Notes: a model not told the origin generated them from the letters alone. A DNA stretch of 64,000 nt from Hyphomicrobiaceae bacterium (GCA_020638055.1 JACKJH010000001.1:434001-498000); one strand, 5' to 3'. Shown: positions 47,990-57,905, counted from the stretch's first letter. A program made the numbers and translations.

Positions 47990-48261
47990 TTAGCCCGCCT
48001 TTCTCACGATGGTATGGCCGGCACGGAGGTGAAAATGATGACAGGCCAGGAGAGCCGTGTCGTTCGATGTGGGACATCGGGCAAACGGCACGACACAGCC
48101 TGTCATCATTTTCACCCCGCCCTGCGGGTCGTGCTGGCGCGGCCGACCGCTGCGTCGGGCGGCTCAACCGTAGAACACCGCTACGCTTTTCGCCTCCCTC
48201 CTTGCGGGTCGATTCGCGCCAGCGCGATGACGGCCGTGCCCTCGTGAGAAAGGCGGGCTAG
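47990..48261. repeat. 270-bp CTAG-bounded palindromic element (copy A), MITE-like
   Basis: Terminal inverted repeats TAGCCCGCCTTTCTCAC and GTGAGAAAGGCGGGCTA are perfect over 17 bp. Inside is a large stem with TGAAAATGATGACAGGC facing GCCTGTCATCATTTTCA. The flanks are TTAG on the left and CTAG on the right. It matches copy B (60954-61226) over its whole length with only about 10 differences by eye. No transposase is encoded. Confidence 0.92.
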
Positions 48262-48469
48262 GGGTTCGCGCATCCTGGCAATGGGCCCAATACGATATCG
48301 CCTGAGGCTTATCGAAGGATTTCGGCCGGACTGGTTTGCGGTCTGGGTTAGGGCGTCGGGCGCTATAGAGGGTATGATACGTGCAAAGGCGCTTGCAAAC
48401 CTGCGCGACCGCCTATACCGAAACCTGTCATACAGTGTTCCCATTACCGCGCCGCAGGAGGTTTGCGTC

Positions 48470-49093
48470 ATGGCTCGCTTTTTTTCCGCTACCGGTCTGA
48501 GGCCCTTGGTACTCGCAGCCATGCTGGCGACCACGCTTCCACTTGCCGGGTGCGGGATCAACAACATTCCAACTTACGAGCAGACGGCGAAGGCCGCCTG
48601 GTCGCAGGTGCTCAACCAATACAAGCGCCGGTCCGACCTTATTCCCAATCTGGTGGAGACGGTCAAAGGTTTCGCAGACCAGGAAAAATCGGTGCTCACG
48701 GAAGTCGTTGAAGCGCGGGCGAAGGCAACACAGGTGCAGATACCGCCTGACATTCTCACCAACCCGGGCGCAATGAAGAATTTCAACGATGCGCAGAACC
48801 AACTTACCGGCGCGCTCGGGCGTTTGTTGGCAGTTATCGAGCGGTATCCCGACATCAAGTCGGGGCAGAACTTCCTGGCCCTGCAAAATCAGATAGAGAA
48901 TACTGAAAACCGGATTGCAGTTGCGCGACGCGACTACATCGATGCGGTCCGCGTCTACAATACCGAACTGAAGACGATTCCGGGGCGCTGGTGGAAGGCG
49001 CTAATGTATCCGGGTTCGGAAGTCATGGCGACATTCGACATTCCGCCGGAGGAAGTGAAAACGCCGAAGGTAGATTTCGGAACCCGCATGTGA
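48470..49093 (+). CDS. lemA: LemA-family lipoprotein
   Basis: From the ATG at 48470, with a GCAGGAGG site, the protein has 207 residues. A lipoprotein signal (LPLAGC lipobox at about residue 26) is followed by the LemA domain: WSQVLNQYKRRSDLIPNLVETVKGFADQEKSVL, YPDIKSGQNFLALQNQIENTENRIAVARRDY. LemA proteins are helical and membrane-attached, of poorly known function. It is the first of three plus-strand genes with two TPM-domain proteins, a recurrent grouping. Confidence 0.9.
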   Translation: MARFFSATGLRPLVLAAMLATTLPLAGCGINNIPTYEQTAKAAWSQVLNQYKRRSDLIPNLVETVKGFADQEKSVLTEVVEARAKATQVQIPPDILTNPGAMKNFNDAQNQLTGALGRLLAVIERYPDIKSGQNFLALQNQIENTENRIAVARRDYIDAVRVYNTELKTIPGRWWKALMYPGSEVMATFDIPPEEVKTPKVDFGTRM

Positions 49094-49136
49094 ACAGGCC
49101 TGTCCATCTGGCCCAAGACACCTGGGATGGGGTTTT

Positions 49137-49982
49137 ATGCCGATAAGGTCCAGACTTCATGCCTATGGATTCAAGGCCGGTTGGGGTCATTCATCCAGCG
49201 CTCTGCTGGCAGCAGGTTTGTTCATAGCGCTGCTTGCCCTGCATCATATTGGCAGTGTCATTGCAGCACCGGAATTTCCGAAACTGACCGGGCGGGTGGT
49301 TGACCTGGCGGGCTTGCTCGACCCCACAGCCGAGGCTTCACTTTCGGCCGACCTCGCGGCGCTGGAAGAAAAGTCCAGTGACCAGATCGTGGTGGTGACT
49401 CTGCCGTCGCTGCAGGGTTACGCCATCGAAGACTATGGCTATCAACTCGGCCGGCACTGGGGCATCGGCCAGAAGGGAAAAGACAATGGTGCCCTGCTGA
49501 TCGTCGCGCCTAACGAACGCAAGGTGCGGATCGAGGTCGGTTACGGTTTGGAGCCGCACCTGACCGACGCTATGAGCACGCTCATCATTCAGAATGCAAT
49601 TCTGCCAAGATTTCGCCGTGGAGATTTCCAGGGGGGTATTCTTGCGGGCGTGCGCGACATGACCGACGTCGTGACCGGCGATGCAGATGCCGTGATGCAA
49701 CGTGCCAAGGGCATGCGGCGGGGCAATGAGATCGAGAACAAGGACCTCATTTTCCTGGTGCTCTGGCTGACGATCTTTGCATTCATCATCTACCTTCAAT
49801 TCAGGCAGGCCCGCCGCTTGGGAACCACGGGCAGCCGTCGTCGCAGCGGCGCCGACGATGGCGTAATCATAATTCCTGGGAACAGCGGTGGCTGGTCGGG
49901 AGGTGGCTGGTCGGGAGGGGGAGGTGGTTTCGGCGGCGGTGGCGGAGGATTTGGGGGCGGGGGCTCGTCGGGCGGGTGGTGA
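49137..49982 (+). CDS. TPM-domain (YgcG-type) membrane protein with Gly-rich tail
   Basis: The 281-residue protein has an N-terminal hydrophobic segment that may be a signal or anchor (about 20-43). A TPM domain (about 47-190) shows LTGRVVDLAGLLDPTAEASLSADL, DQIVVVTLPSL and NERKVRIEVGYGLEPHLTDA. A membrane helix (LIFLVLWLTIFAFIIYL) and a C-terminal Gly/Ser/Trp repeat region (GGWSGGG, GGGFGGG) follow. This matches YgcG proteins found with lemA. The domain sits outside the inner membrane. Confidence 0.88.
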   Translation: MPIRSRLHAYGFKAGWGHSSSALLAAGLFIALLALHHIGSVIAAPEFPKLTGRVVDLAGLLDPTAEASLSADLAALEEKSSDQIVVVTLPSLQGYAIEDYGYQLGRHWGIGQKGKDNGALLIVAPNERKVRIEVGYGLEPHLTDAMSTLIIQNAILPRFRRGDFQGGILAGVRDMTDVVTGDADAVMQRAKGMRRGNEIENKDLIFLVLWLTIFAFIIYLQFRQARRLGTTGSRRRSGADDGVIIIPGNSGGWSGGGWSGGGGGFGGGGGGFGGGGSSGGW

Positions 49983-50095
49983 AGCAATTGTGATGTGGCG
50001 TTTGCGACTGCAGGCACTATCGGCGGGATGCCGCATCAATCGAAAAGAACATTGAAAAGAACCATGACGATCGTTGGTAACGGCAGGAAAAAACG

Positions 50096-50752
50096 ATGAG
50101 CGAGGCGGAACGGACGCAGTTTTACCGGCGTGGCAGCCTGCTCTTCAGCGCACAAGAAGAGCAGCGCATTGCCGAGGCGATCGTTGCCGCGGAGCGTTCG
50201 ACCTCTGGTGAAATTATCGCGGTTATTGCCGCGGAGAGTGACAGCTACCTTTATGCGCCATTCCTTTGGGCTTCCATCATTGCGCTGTTGGTGCCCTGGC
50301 CGTTGATTGTTTTAACGTGGCTGCCGGTGCAATGGATCTTTCTGGCGCAGCTTCTGGTGTTTCTTGTTCTGCTGCTCGTCTTCCTGCCGCAGCGGGTTCG
50401 TCTCAGTCTGGTGCCGCAATCGGTCAAGCATATGCGGGCACACCGCCGCGCGGTTGAACAGTTTCTAGTGCAGAACCTGCACACCACCTCCGGCCGAACG
50501 GGCGTGTTGATTTTCGTTTCGGTGGCAGAGCGCTATGCCGAGGTGCTGGCCGATACAGGCATAGACAACAAGGTCGTGCCCGGCACGTGGAATGCAATCG
50601 TCAATACTTTGACGCAGAATATTGCGGAAGGCCAAGCCGCAAACGGTTTTGTCGAGGCGATAACAGCCGCGGGCGAGCAACTCGCGCAACATTTTCCACC
50701 CGGCACGTCCGACCCCAATGAACTGCCCAATCACCTCATCGTCCTGGACTGA
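50096..50752 (+). CDS. Second TPM-domain protein (COG3762 type)
   Basis: The 218-residue protein begins with an amphipathic region and helix-rich part (LFSAQEEQRIAEAIVAAERSTSGEIIAVIAAES), then two hydrophobic segments (about 52-70 and 75-97), then the second half of the TPM domain (TTSGRTGVLIFVSVAERYAEVLADTGIDNKV). The TPM domain is split by the membrane helices, as in this family. It lies 113 bp after the first TPM gene and is the third gene of the lemA cluster. Confidence 0.85.
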   Translation: MSEAERTQFYRRGSLLFSAQEEQRIAEAIVAAERSTSGEIIAVIAAESDSYLYAPFLWASIIALLVPWPLIVLTWLPVQWIFLAQLLVFLVLLLVFLPQRVRLSLVPQSVKHMRAHRRAVEQFLVQNLHTTSGRTGVLIFVSVAERYAEVLADTGIDNKVVPGTWNAIVNTLTQNIAEGQAANGFVEAITAAGEQLAQHFPPGTSDPNELPNHLIVLD

Positions 50753-50761
50753 AATCGCTGT

Positions 50762-50792
50762 CCACCGCGGCCGATCGAGCGCGCTGCGGTGG
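50762..50792. terminator. Weak hairpin between convergent TPM and GDH genes
   Basis: CCACCGC/GCGGTGG arms are separated by 17 bases. It lies in the 69-bp gap between two convergent genes and may act as a bidirectional terminator, but no T-run follows on either strand. Confidence 0.3.
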
Positions 50793-50821
50793 CCATCGTT
50801 ATGTGCGATGCGCCCGATGCT

Positions 50822-53800
50822 CTAAGTCAATGAATCGGCGAGATCGCGAACCTGGGCAGCCGCGACGGTCAAACGCGCGACGGTGAGCGGGCCGCTATCA
50901 ACCAGCTCGCTCAGGCGCCGGGCCGTTCGTGGCAGGGGGCCGTCCGGACCACTATCTGACCAAGCAGCCAGCGCCGAACCTGCGCTCGAATTGCCGGACC
51001 CAGACGCAATCGCTGCTCGGGTCATGGTGCGATGGCTGTTGCCAATGCTTACGACAGCGGAGTTGATCGCCAACCTGTCAAAACGATCAGCCGCAGGAAC
51101 GCTGCTTTCGCGTTGCTTCAAGTCGGATAACCGCAGCGTGTCACCGATAGCTACGTATGTTCTTGCCGTTTCGAACAAGTTGTCCGATGCATTGGGCAGG
51201 CCTTCTTCGGCAGCACTCACTGCATCAGCTACCACGCAAATATCGCCTGCTTCTGCCAGAACTGCGGCTCGCGCCAGCGCGGTGGCAAGTGCATCAGGGG
51301 CGCCTTTTGATTTCAATTCCGCGATTTGTCCTTCATAATCAGCGATACGTTCCTCGCTCAGCCACAAATTCAGAGACTGACCAAGCGTGTTGAAGGTGTG
51401 CTTGTGGCGTTGAATGGCTTCGGCGAGCGGCGGCATAGTACGCATCTGTGCGCCAAGCCAGGCGGACCATGCACGCATCTGTTGCTGGGCCATGGCGTGA
51501 AGCGCTAGTTGAACTTCGCCACCGATGCGGTTGTCCTCAGATGAAATGGCATCGAACAAAGCTGCGGTTCCAGTGACCTGTGCAGCTATGATGATTGCGT
51601 GTGCGACACCAACGGCATCCAGGTCCCAATCGCTCGCAAGACGAACCGGCAGGTCGAACCCGCCCAGATTGATCATACGATTGGCAAGGGCAGTCGTTAT
51701 GATCTCGCGCCTCAACGGGTGGGCTGCGATGTCGCTGGCAAAATCCTTCTGCAGCGCCGGTGGGAAATAATCCGCCAGTTCGTCCGAGACGGCGGTGTCG
51801 TCGGGAACGCTCGATTCGATTAAATCATAGGAGAGTGCGATCTTTGCGTAGCTCATAAGCACGGCGAGTTCTGGACGCGTTAAACCTGTGCCGGCTGCAG
51901 CGCGCTCTTCAAGAGCGGCATCGTCGGGCAGGGCTTCCAAATCTCGATGGAGCAGCCCGCGTCGCTCAAGTTCCTGCATCAGATGCACGACATCGCTGGT
52001 TCCACCGGCGCCACGCCGTTCGGCCAGACTTAGAGCCAGCGTTTGCGCGTAGTTGTTGGCGAGGCAGGCGTGCGCAACGTCTTCTGTCATGCTGACGAGA
52101 AGCGCGTTGCGCGCGGACATATCAAGTCGACGGGAGGCGAGGGCCGGAGCCAGGGCGATCTTTATGTTGACCTCCTGGTCAGAGGAGTTGACGCCGGCAG
52201 AGTTGTCGATGAAATCTGTGTTGATGCGTCCACCATTCGATGCGAAATCCACTCGCGCGCGTTGCGTCAGGCCAAGGTTTGCACCTTCGCCTACGACACG
52301 TGCGCCGAACTCGCCTGCTGAGATCCTAATGGCATCATTGCCGCGATCTCCGACATCTGCGTCGGTTTCAGCGTCGCCACGCACATATGTGCCGATGCCG
52401 CCGAACCAGAACAAGTCAACCTTGGATTTCAGGATGGCGCGCATGACTTCATTGGGGGTTGCCGTTTCACCGGCCAACCCAAGCAACTCACGCATCTGCT
52501 GGCTGAGCGCGATGGACTTTGCCGAGCGCGAAAAAATCCCGCCACCGGGTGACAATAATTTCTTGTCGTAGTCCTGCCAGCTTGAGCGCGGCAAATCGAA
52601 AAGTCTTTTGCGTTCTGCAAATGTGGTTTTGGCGTCGGGGTCGGGATCGATGAAGATATCTCGGTGGTCGAATGCGGCGACAAGGCGAATGGTTTGCGAC
52701 AAGAGCATGCCGTTGCCGAACACGTCGCCTGACATATCTCCGACTCCGGCAACCGTGAACAGCTCGGTTTGCGTATCGTGATCTGTCTCGCGGAAGTGGC
52801 GCTTTACGCCCTCCCAGGCGCCGCGCGCGGTAATGCCCATCTTCTTGTGGTCGTAACCTGCCGAGCCACCCGAGGCGAAAGCGTCGCCCAGCCAAAAATT
52901 GTGATTCTGCGACAACTCGTTTGCAAAGTCAGAAAACGTGGCGGTGCCCTTGTCGGCGGCGACAACGAGATAGGGATCATCGCCATCGCGCCGCACGATG
53001 CCTGAAGGAGGCACAACCTGACCGTCAACAAGATTATCGGTGAGTGAAAGCAGGGCGCGAATGAACGTTTTGTAGCCTGCGATACCGGCTATCATCACGT
53101 CTTCGCGCACGCCGGTTTTCGGCAGCCACTTGGGTACGAAGCCACCCTTCGCCCCTTGCGGAACGATGACTGTGTTCTTGACCTGCTGGGCTTTAGCCAG
53201 GCCCAGCACTTCGGTGCGGAAATCATGCGCACGGTCAGACCAGCGAAGACCGCCGCGTGCAATGGGCGCAAAGCGCAGATGTACACCGTCAACCTCGGGT
53301 CCGCTCACCCAGATTTCGCGGAAGGGGCGCGGTTCTGGCGCATCAACGACATCACGACTTGAAATCTTGAACGCCAACACAACAGGTGGATTACCGTGCG
53401 CATCGCGGGTGAAGAAGTTGGTGCGCAGCGTTGCTGAAATCAGGCCGAGCAGGGTGCGCAGGATACGATCCTCGTCAAGCGAAGGGACTTCGACAAGTTC
53501 GGCTTCAAATGCCGCCGCCAGGTCCTGCTCGACGCGTTTGCGCTCGGTTTCACTCGCCTCGACCGACGGATCGAGACGTGCTTTGAAAATGCGGACAAGG
53601 TCAGCGGCGCGGGGTGCGTGCTTGACCAGTGTCTCGGCAACCGCAACGCGGTCATAAGGCAGGCCGATCTGACGCATGTATACCGCATAGGCGCGCAACA
53701 TGGCGACTTCAATCCAGTCGATGCTTGCCGTCATGACGAGGCGATTGAACAGATCGTTGTCAGCGCGCCCTGTGTAGACCGCGGTGAACGCGTCCTCCAA

Positions 53801-55750
53801 CGGCACACCTTCGCGTTCAAGTTCGCTGCCGCCGTCACCGTTGGCGAAATCCAACACCATATCGTGCAAGGACACGGTCTGCCGCTTTCCGTCCTGGTTG
53901 GGTGAAATGCGGTAGGTGCGCTCGTCAATGACAGAGAAACCGAGGTTTTCTAAAATGGGTACGCGATCGCTCAAGGGTATCGGAGCGTCAAACCGGTAGA
54001 TGGCAGCGTGCACGCCGCTTTGATGCTCGCCGGAGGGGTGATAAAAATCGATCGCAACCTGCCCGTCGCCGGCGAGGCGCTCTATCCGCTCAATATCTTC
54101 CAGTGCCCGCTCGGGCGGGAAATTTTCTGCATACGATGCGGGAAAGGCGCGTGAAAAGCGCGCGCCAGCGCCGGGTACCGCTGCAAGCTGGTTTTCAAGC
54201 CGGTCCTCCCACGTCTGCGTGATTTCTGCGACGCGCCGCTCCAGTTCCGCATCGTCGATGTTGGGCGTTGTGCCTTCATATCGGCCGATGATGAAGTGAA
54301 CCCGAACCAGAGGGCCAGCCGTAAAATAGGGCTGATGCGTAACCATGCGGCCGCGATAGACCTCAGCTAGCATGTTGCCGATGTCTTCTCGCACTTCGGT
54401 TGAAAAGCGATCACGGGGGACGAAAACGAGCACGGAAACAAATCGGTCGAAGCGGTCGCGGCGGGCGAACACCCGGATGCGCGGATCGAACTCCAATTGC
54501 AGCAGCATTGGCACCCAGCTTGCGAGCTGGTGGACACCGATCTGGATAAGTTCGTCGCGGGGAAAGGTATCGAGAATGTTATGAAGCATGCGACCCTCAT
54601 GCGTAGCATGCTTGACACCGGCAATCTTGAAAACGCGTTCGACCTTCAAGCGCAAAAACGGAATTTCCAATGCTGGCTCAGTGTAGGCGGCGGCGGTGAA
54701 CAAGCCGACAATGCGGAGTTCACCGGTGAGACGACCTTCCTGGGTGTAGGTTTTCAAGCCGACGTAATCCATGTGCGACCGGCGATGGACGACGGAACGC
54801 GCATTCGATTTGGTTATGATGATTGGTGAGGGTTTGAGGTAGAACCGGCGTACTTCATCGTTTAGGGATACAAGTTCGTGACCGCGGCGCAGTACGTGAA
54901 CGTTGGGATCTGCAAGAAGGCCAAGGCCGGAGCCTTCAATCACTCTCAATGAGCCGGTTTCGGGTTCACCATCCAGGCGATACTCTCGCATGCCGAGGAA
55001 AACGAACTGACCAGCGCGCATCCAGCGGCAAAAGGCTATAGTTTCATCGATGAGGCCTGCGTTCTCCCTCGTCTTTGTCTGTTGTTCAAGAGCAGTTATC
55101 GCCGCATCGAGCCTTGCTTTCATAGGCTTCCAATCGCGAACCGCAACCGCAACCTTGGCGAGCACATCATCCAATGCGTCAGCGAGGGCGCGGCTGGCAC
55201 TGTCATCAAGGGCGTCCATCACGACAACAATGACACTCTCCGCCCCCCACTCACTTGTGGCATTGTCGCTGGACATTGCGTCTAGCTGCTGGAGTTCGAT
55301 AATTTGATTGCCATCGCGACGTGCTGCATGCACGGGGTGCAGCACAAGATGGGTCTTCAGTCCGCGGGCCTGAACCTCGCCCATGACTGATGAAACCAGG
55401 AATGGCATATCGTTGTTGATGATAACAAGAACGGTGACTTCGCGCAGCGTTTCAGCAGACCCGGTCTGGGAAACAGGCAAAGCGGTTCGCCCCACGCTAA
55501 CAGTAGGCCGGCCAGGTAAATGGTTTTGCAACAGGTGGAAGGTGTCGACGCCGATAGCAGCCAGGGATTTCGCAGAAAGCCAATTGTCGCGCGCTGCTCC
55601 AAGCCTTGCGAACAACAGCTCTGCAAACTTCTGAAAGATTGGCCGGGCCTTTGCATCGAACTTGCTGGCGTTTTCGGCCAGAACGGCCTCCAGGTCTGGA
55701 GAAAGGGAGGCTTGTTCCGGTTTAGCTTGAGATTGGCCGTTGCGGGTCAT
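50822..55750 (-). CDS. gdhB: NAD-specific glutamate dehydrogenase, large (180-kDa) class
   Basis: The 1642-residue enzyme oxidises glutamate to 2-oxoglutarate and ammonium. The long N-terminal part (1-700) has ACT-like regions (e.g. VTVLVIINNDMPFLVSSVMGE). The catalytic core shows FAPIARGGLRWSDRAHDFRTEVLGLAKAQQVKNTVIVPQGAKGG with the active-site Lys, and the Rossmann part GVGDMSGDVFGNGML. The C-terminal helical domain ends RDLADSLT. The ATG at 55750 has a GGGAG site; an in-frame start at 55771 is less likely. The stop lies in CTAA at 50822-50825, after GATGCTCTAAG that resembles a repeat end. Confidence 0.95.
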   Translation of the reverse strand: MTRNGQSQAKPEQASLSPDLEAVLAENASKFDAKARPIFQKFAELLFARLGAARDNWLSAKSLAAIGVDTFHLLQNHLPGRPTVSVGRTALPVSQTGSAETLREVTVLVIINNDMPFLVSSVMGEVQARGLKTHLVLHPVHAARRDGNQIIELQQLDAMSSDNATSEWGAESVIVVVMDALDDSASRALADALDDVLAKVAVAVRDWKPMKARLDAAITALEQQTKTRENAGLIDETIAFCRWMRAGQFVFLGMREYRLDGEPETGSLRVIEGSGLGLLADPNVHVLRRGHELVSLNDEVRRFYLKPSPIIITKSNARSVVHRRSHMDYVGLKTYTQEGRLTGELRIVGLFTAAAYTEPALEIPFLRLKVERVFKIAGVKHATHEGRMLHNILDTFPRDELIQIGVHQLASWVPMLLQLEFDPRIRVFARRDRFDRFVSVLVFVPRDRFSTEVREDIGNMLAEVYRGRMVTHQPYFTAGPLVRVHFIIGRYEGTTPNIDDAELERRVAEITQTWEDRLENQLAAVPGAGARFSRAFPASYAENFPPERALEDIERIERLAGDGQVAIDFYHPSGEHQSGVHAAIYRFDAPIPLSDRVPILENLGFSVIDERTYRISPNQDGKRQTVSLHDMVLDFANGDGGSELEREGVPLEDAFTAVYTGRADNDLFNRLVMTASIDWIEVAMLRAYAVYMRQIGLPYDRVAVAETLVKHAPRAADLVRIFKARLDPSVEASETERKRVEQDLAAAFEAELVEVPSLDEDRILRTLLGLISATLRTNFFTRDAHGNPPVVLAFKISSRDVVDAPEPRPFREIWVSGPEVDGVHLRFAPIARGGLRWSDRAHDFRTEVLGLAKAQQVKNTVIVPQGAKGGFVPKWLPKTGVREDVMIAGIAGYKTFIRALLSLTDNLVDGQVVPPSGIVRRDGDDPYLVVAADKGTATFSDFANELSQNHNFWLGDAFASGGSAGYDHKKMGITARGAWEGVKRHFRETDHDTQTELFTVAGVGDMSGDVFGNGMLLSQTIRLVAAFDHRDIFIDPDPDAKTTFAERKRLFDLPRSSWQDYDKKLLSPGGGIFSRSAKSIALSQQMRELLGLAGETATPNEVMRAILKSKVDLFWFGGIGTYVRGDAETDADVGDRGNDAIRISAGEFGARVVGEGANLGLTQRARVDFASNGGRINTDFIDNSAGVNSSDQEVNIKIALAPALASRRLDMSARNALLVSMTEDVAHACLANNYAQTLALSLAERRGAGGTSDVVHLMQELERRGLLHRDLEALPDDAALEERAAAGTGLTRPELAVLMSYAKIALSYDLIESSVPDDTAVSDELADYFPPALQKDFASDIAAHPLRREIITTALANRMINLGGFDLPVRLASDWDLDAVGVAHAIIIAAQVTGTAALFDAISSEDNRIGGEVQLALHAMAQQQMRAWSAWLGAQMRTMPPLAEAIQRHKHTFNTLGQSLNLWLSEERIADYEGQIAELKSKGAPDALATALARAAVLAEAGDICVVADAVSAAEEGLPNASDNLFETARTYVAIGDTLRLSDLKQRESSVPAADRFDRLAINSAVVSIGNSHRTMTRAAIASGSGNSSAGSALAAWSDSGPDGPLPRTARRLSELVDSGPLTVARLTVAAAQVRDLADSLT

Positions 55751-56262
55751 GTGAACTCCCGTTTGACGCATGAACCAGGACAGGGCCCTGGTGGTTCAGG
55801 TGCAATCCATAAAACACGTTAAAACACGCTGCCCTATCCATTGGTCTGGAACCTCAGTCGGGACCCAAAGTGGGTGTATCAAGGGCCGGACGACCGACAA
55901 AAACCATCGAGCATTTGCCAGGGTAAGCAAAATTGACGAACTTTGCTGCTCCCGATTCGTCGAATCCTCGTTCACCCTCAATTGATCCATGCGATTAGAG
56001 CGTCGGGCGTTAAACCGGCGTTGTTCTGCCGGTGTTCCGGCAATGACTTTCAACACTGTGCGCCAAGAAGGCAGGCTTTGGACCTCAAACGCCAGAACCG
56101 CACACGACTGCGGAGATTTTTCGCCACAGCACACGATCGTGAATTGCGTCCGTCTTGAGCAAATTCGCACAGCCTTTGCATTCGGGATGCATATCGCGCA
56201 AACACGCTTTAATTTGACAGCTTGACGGTCGAACGTGCGTCTTGGGGATGAGGGAGACTTAG
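55751..56262. other. Divergent intergenic region gdhB / UMF1
   Basis: This 512-bp region separates two divergent genes. No RNA gene, repeat family or clear promoter pair was found. A minus-strand ORF of 124 codons (55796-56170) has no family-like features and is not called. Confidence 0.45.
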
Positions 56263-57666
56263 ATGGCTATACCAGCGGCCAACACGGCCAGTGAAGCGGT
56301 GCGACCGGCACCACTGCACGCTCTGGTTTCTTGGGTTCTATATGACTGGGCCTCACAGCCTTATTACACGCTGGTTCTCACATTTCTCTTCGCGCCATAT
56401 TTTGCAACGGTCGTGGTCGGTGACGCCGCGCATGGACAGACGCTGTGGGGGTATGCCGCTGCAGCCGCCGGTGTGATGATCGCGATCGGCAGTCCCTTTC
56501 TGGGTGCCTTCGCCGACGGACGCGGACGCCGCAAACCATGGATTGCATTGTTCGGGGCGCTTCTCGTTGCAGGGCTTTGTGCGCTTTGGATTGCGAAACC
56601 CGGGGCTGACCAGGGGACGATTTTTCTGATTCTGGCTGCTTTCGTGATTGCAACCATCGCGGCGGAATTCACGCAAGTTTTCACCAACGCGATCATGCCC
56701 TCGCTGGTACCGGCAGATCAACTTGGCCGGCTTTCGGGTACGGGATGGGCGGTCGGCTATGCGGGAGGCCTTGTCAGTCTTGCCTTGATGGCGGGCCTCG
56801 TGGTTGCTGACCCTGCAACCGGTAAGACAATTCTGGGGTTTGAACCGCTGATCAAGTTGGATGCTGCAGCACGTGAGGGTGACCGGCTGGTGGGTCCGTT
56901 TGCGGCACTATGGTTCGTCGTGTTCATGATACCGTTTTTCCTTTTCGTACCGGACACGCACAAGCCACCGCCACCGGATGCGCAAAAGCGAACGGCGCTG
57001 GCTGAACTTTGGGACACGATTTCGCATCTCCCCCGGCATCCAGACATGCTGTTCTTCCTGATTGCGCGCATGCTCTACATTGACGGGCTGACAGCTATTT
57101 TTGCGTTCGGCGGAATTTACGGCGCGGCGGTATTTGGATGGCAGGCGATGGAGCTTGGCATCTTTGGTATCGTGCTGACGCTCACTGGCGTGTTCGGAGC
57201 CATCATTGGCGGCGTTATGGATGACCGGGTTGGTGCGCGGAATGTGATACTCGTGGCGCTGCTCATTTTGCTAGCCGGTATCTTCGGCATTTTGTCGATC
57301 GACAAGACGCATATTTTCTACAACCTGGAGGTGCCGGCCAAGGCTCCTGGCTCTGGCCCTTTCTCGTCGGTGGGTGAAAAAGTTTTCCTGGCCTTTGCAA
57401 TGGTCATCGGCATTGTCGCAGCACCTGTCCAGGCTGCGAGCCGTTCGCTTCTCGCGCGGCTGGCGCCGCCTGACAAAGTTACGCAGTTCTTCGGTTTGTT
57501 TGCTTTCTCGGGCAAGGTGACGGCGTTCTTCGCACCCTTCCTGATTGCGACCGTTACCGCCGCAACAGGCTCGGAACGGATCGGCATGAGCGCGATCGCA
57601 TTTTTCCTGATAGCTGGCATGCTCTTGATGTTGAAGGTGAAAGACCGGCAGCCAGCGCCGGGGTAA
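56263..57666 (+). CDS. MFS transporter, UMF1/Atg22-like
   Basis: The 467-residue membrane protein has about 12 hydrophobic helices and the UMF1 signature VLYDWASQPYYTLVLTFLFAPYFA near the N-terminus, then GSPFLGAFADGRGRRKPWI (MFS loop 2-3 motif). A second half begins after the loop DTHKPPPPDAQKR. Members resemble the Atg22 vacuolar effluxers, but no bacterial substrate is established. A GAGGGAG site precedes the ATG. The next gene downstream is the pqqA-like peptide gene, 150 bp away on the same strand. Confidence 0.88.
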   Translation: MAIPAANTASEAVRPAPLHALVSWVLYDWASQPYYTLVLTFLFAPYFATVVVGDAAHGQTLWGYAAAAAGVMIAIGSPFLGAFADGRGRRKPWIALFGALLVAGLCALWIAKPGADQGTIFLILAAFVIATIAAEFTQVFTNAIMPSLVPADQLGRLSGTGWAVGYAGGLVSLALMAGLVVADPATGKTILGFEPLIKLDAAAREGDRLVGPFAALWFVVFMIPFFLFVPDTHKPPPPDAQKRTALAELWDTISHLPRHPDMLFFLIARMLYIDGLTAIFAFGGIYGAAVFGWQAMELGIFGIVLTLTGVFGAIIGGVMDDRVGARNVILVALLILLAGIFGILSIDKTHIFYNLEVPAKAPGSGPFSSVGEKVFLAFAMVIGIVAAPVQAASRSLLARLAPPDKVTQFFGLFAFSGKVTAFFAPFLIATVTAATGSERIGMSAIAFFLIAGMLLMLKVKDRQPAPG

Positions 57667-57815
57667 ATAATTAATTCTTATCGACGAGGTTATATCTTTC
57701 GATTAGCCCTTATCTTGCAACCCGAGTAGCGTTCTGATGGCCGGTGCAGTGGAACCTCGTGGTCACTGCGCGCAGGCGATTGCAATTTATAACAATTGGA
57801 AAAAGGAGACACTTC

Positions 57816-57905
57816 ATGAAAGTCTGGACCAAGCCGCAGGTTAGCGAGCAGGAAGTCGGTCTCGAAGTCACCAGCTATCTGCCTGCAGACATCGACATCA
57901 TCTAG
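57816..57905 (+). CDS. pqqA: PqqA-like coenzyme PQQ precursor peptide, stand-alone
   Basis: The 29-codon ORF starts MKVWTKPQVSEQEVGL and then EVTSY, ending DIDII. It is too short for ordinary ORF calling. PqqA peptides carry a conserved Glu and Tyr as ExxxY (crosslinked by PqqE and trimmed to make PQQ); here they are Glu17 and Tyr21. The N-terminal KWxxP-like part and EVTSY closely match methylotroph PqqA. A strong AAAGGAGA site lies 8 bases upstream. No pqqB, C, D, E or F gene is in the window. The stop TAG is the TAG of a CTAG repeat boundary. Identity is inferred from the motif and length. Confidence 0.75.
   Translation: MKVWTKPQVSEQEVGLEVTSYLPADIDII

Noticed and set aside
47432..48261. 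Plus-strand ORFs reading through the 270-bp element, also at 60722-61226
   Set aside because: Both copies give similar Arg/His/Ala-rich peptides, but these follow from the palindromic DNA and have no start signal or homology to proteins.
55796..56170. 124-codon minus-strand ORF upstream of gdhB
   Set aside because: Its composition is unlike neighbouring genes and it lies in a divergent promoter region.
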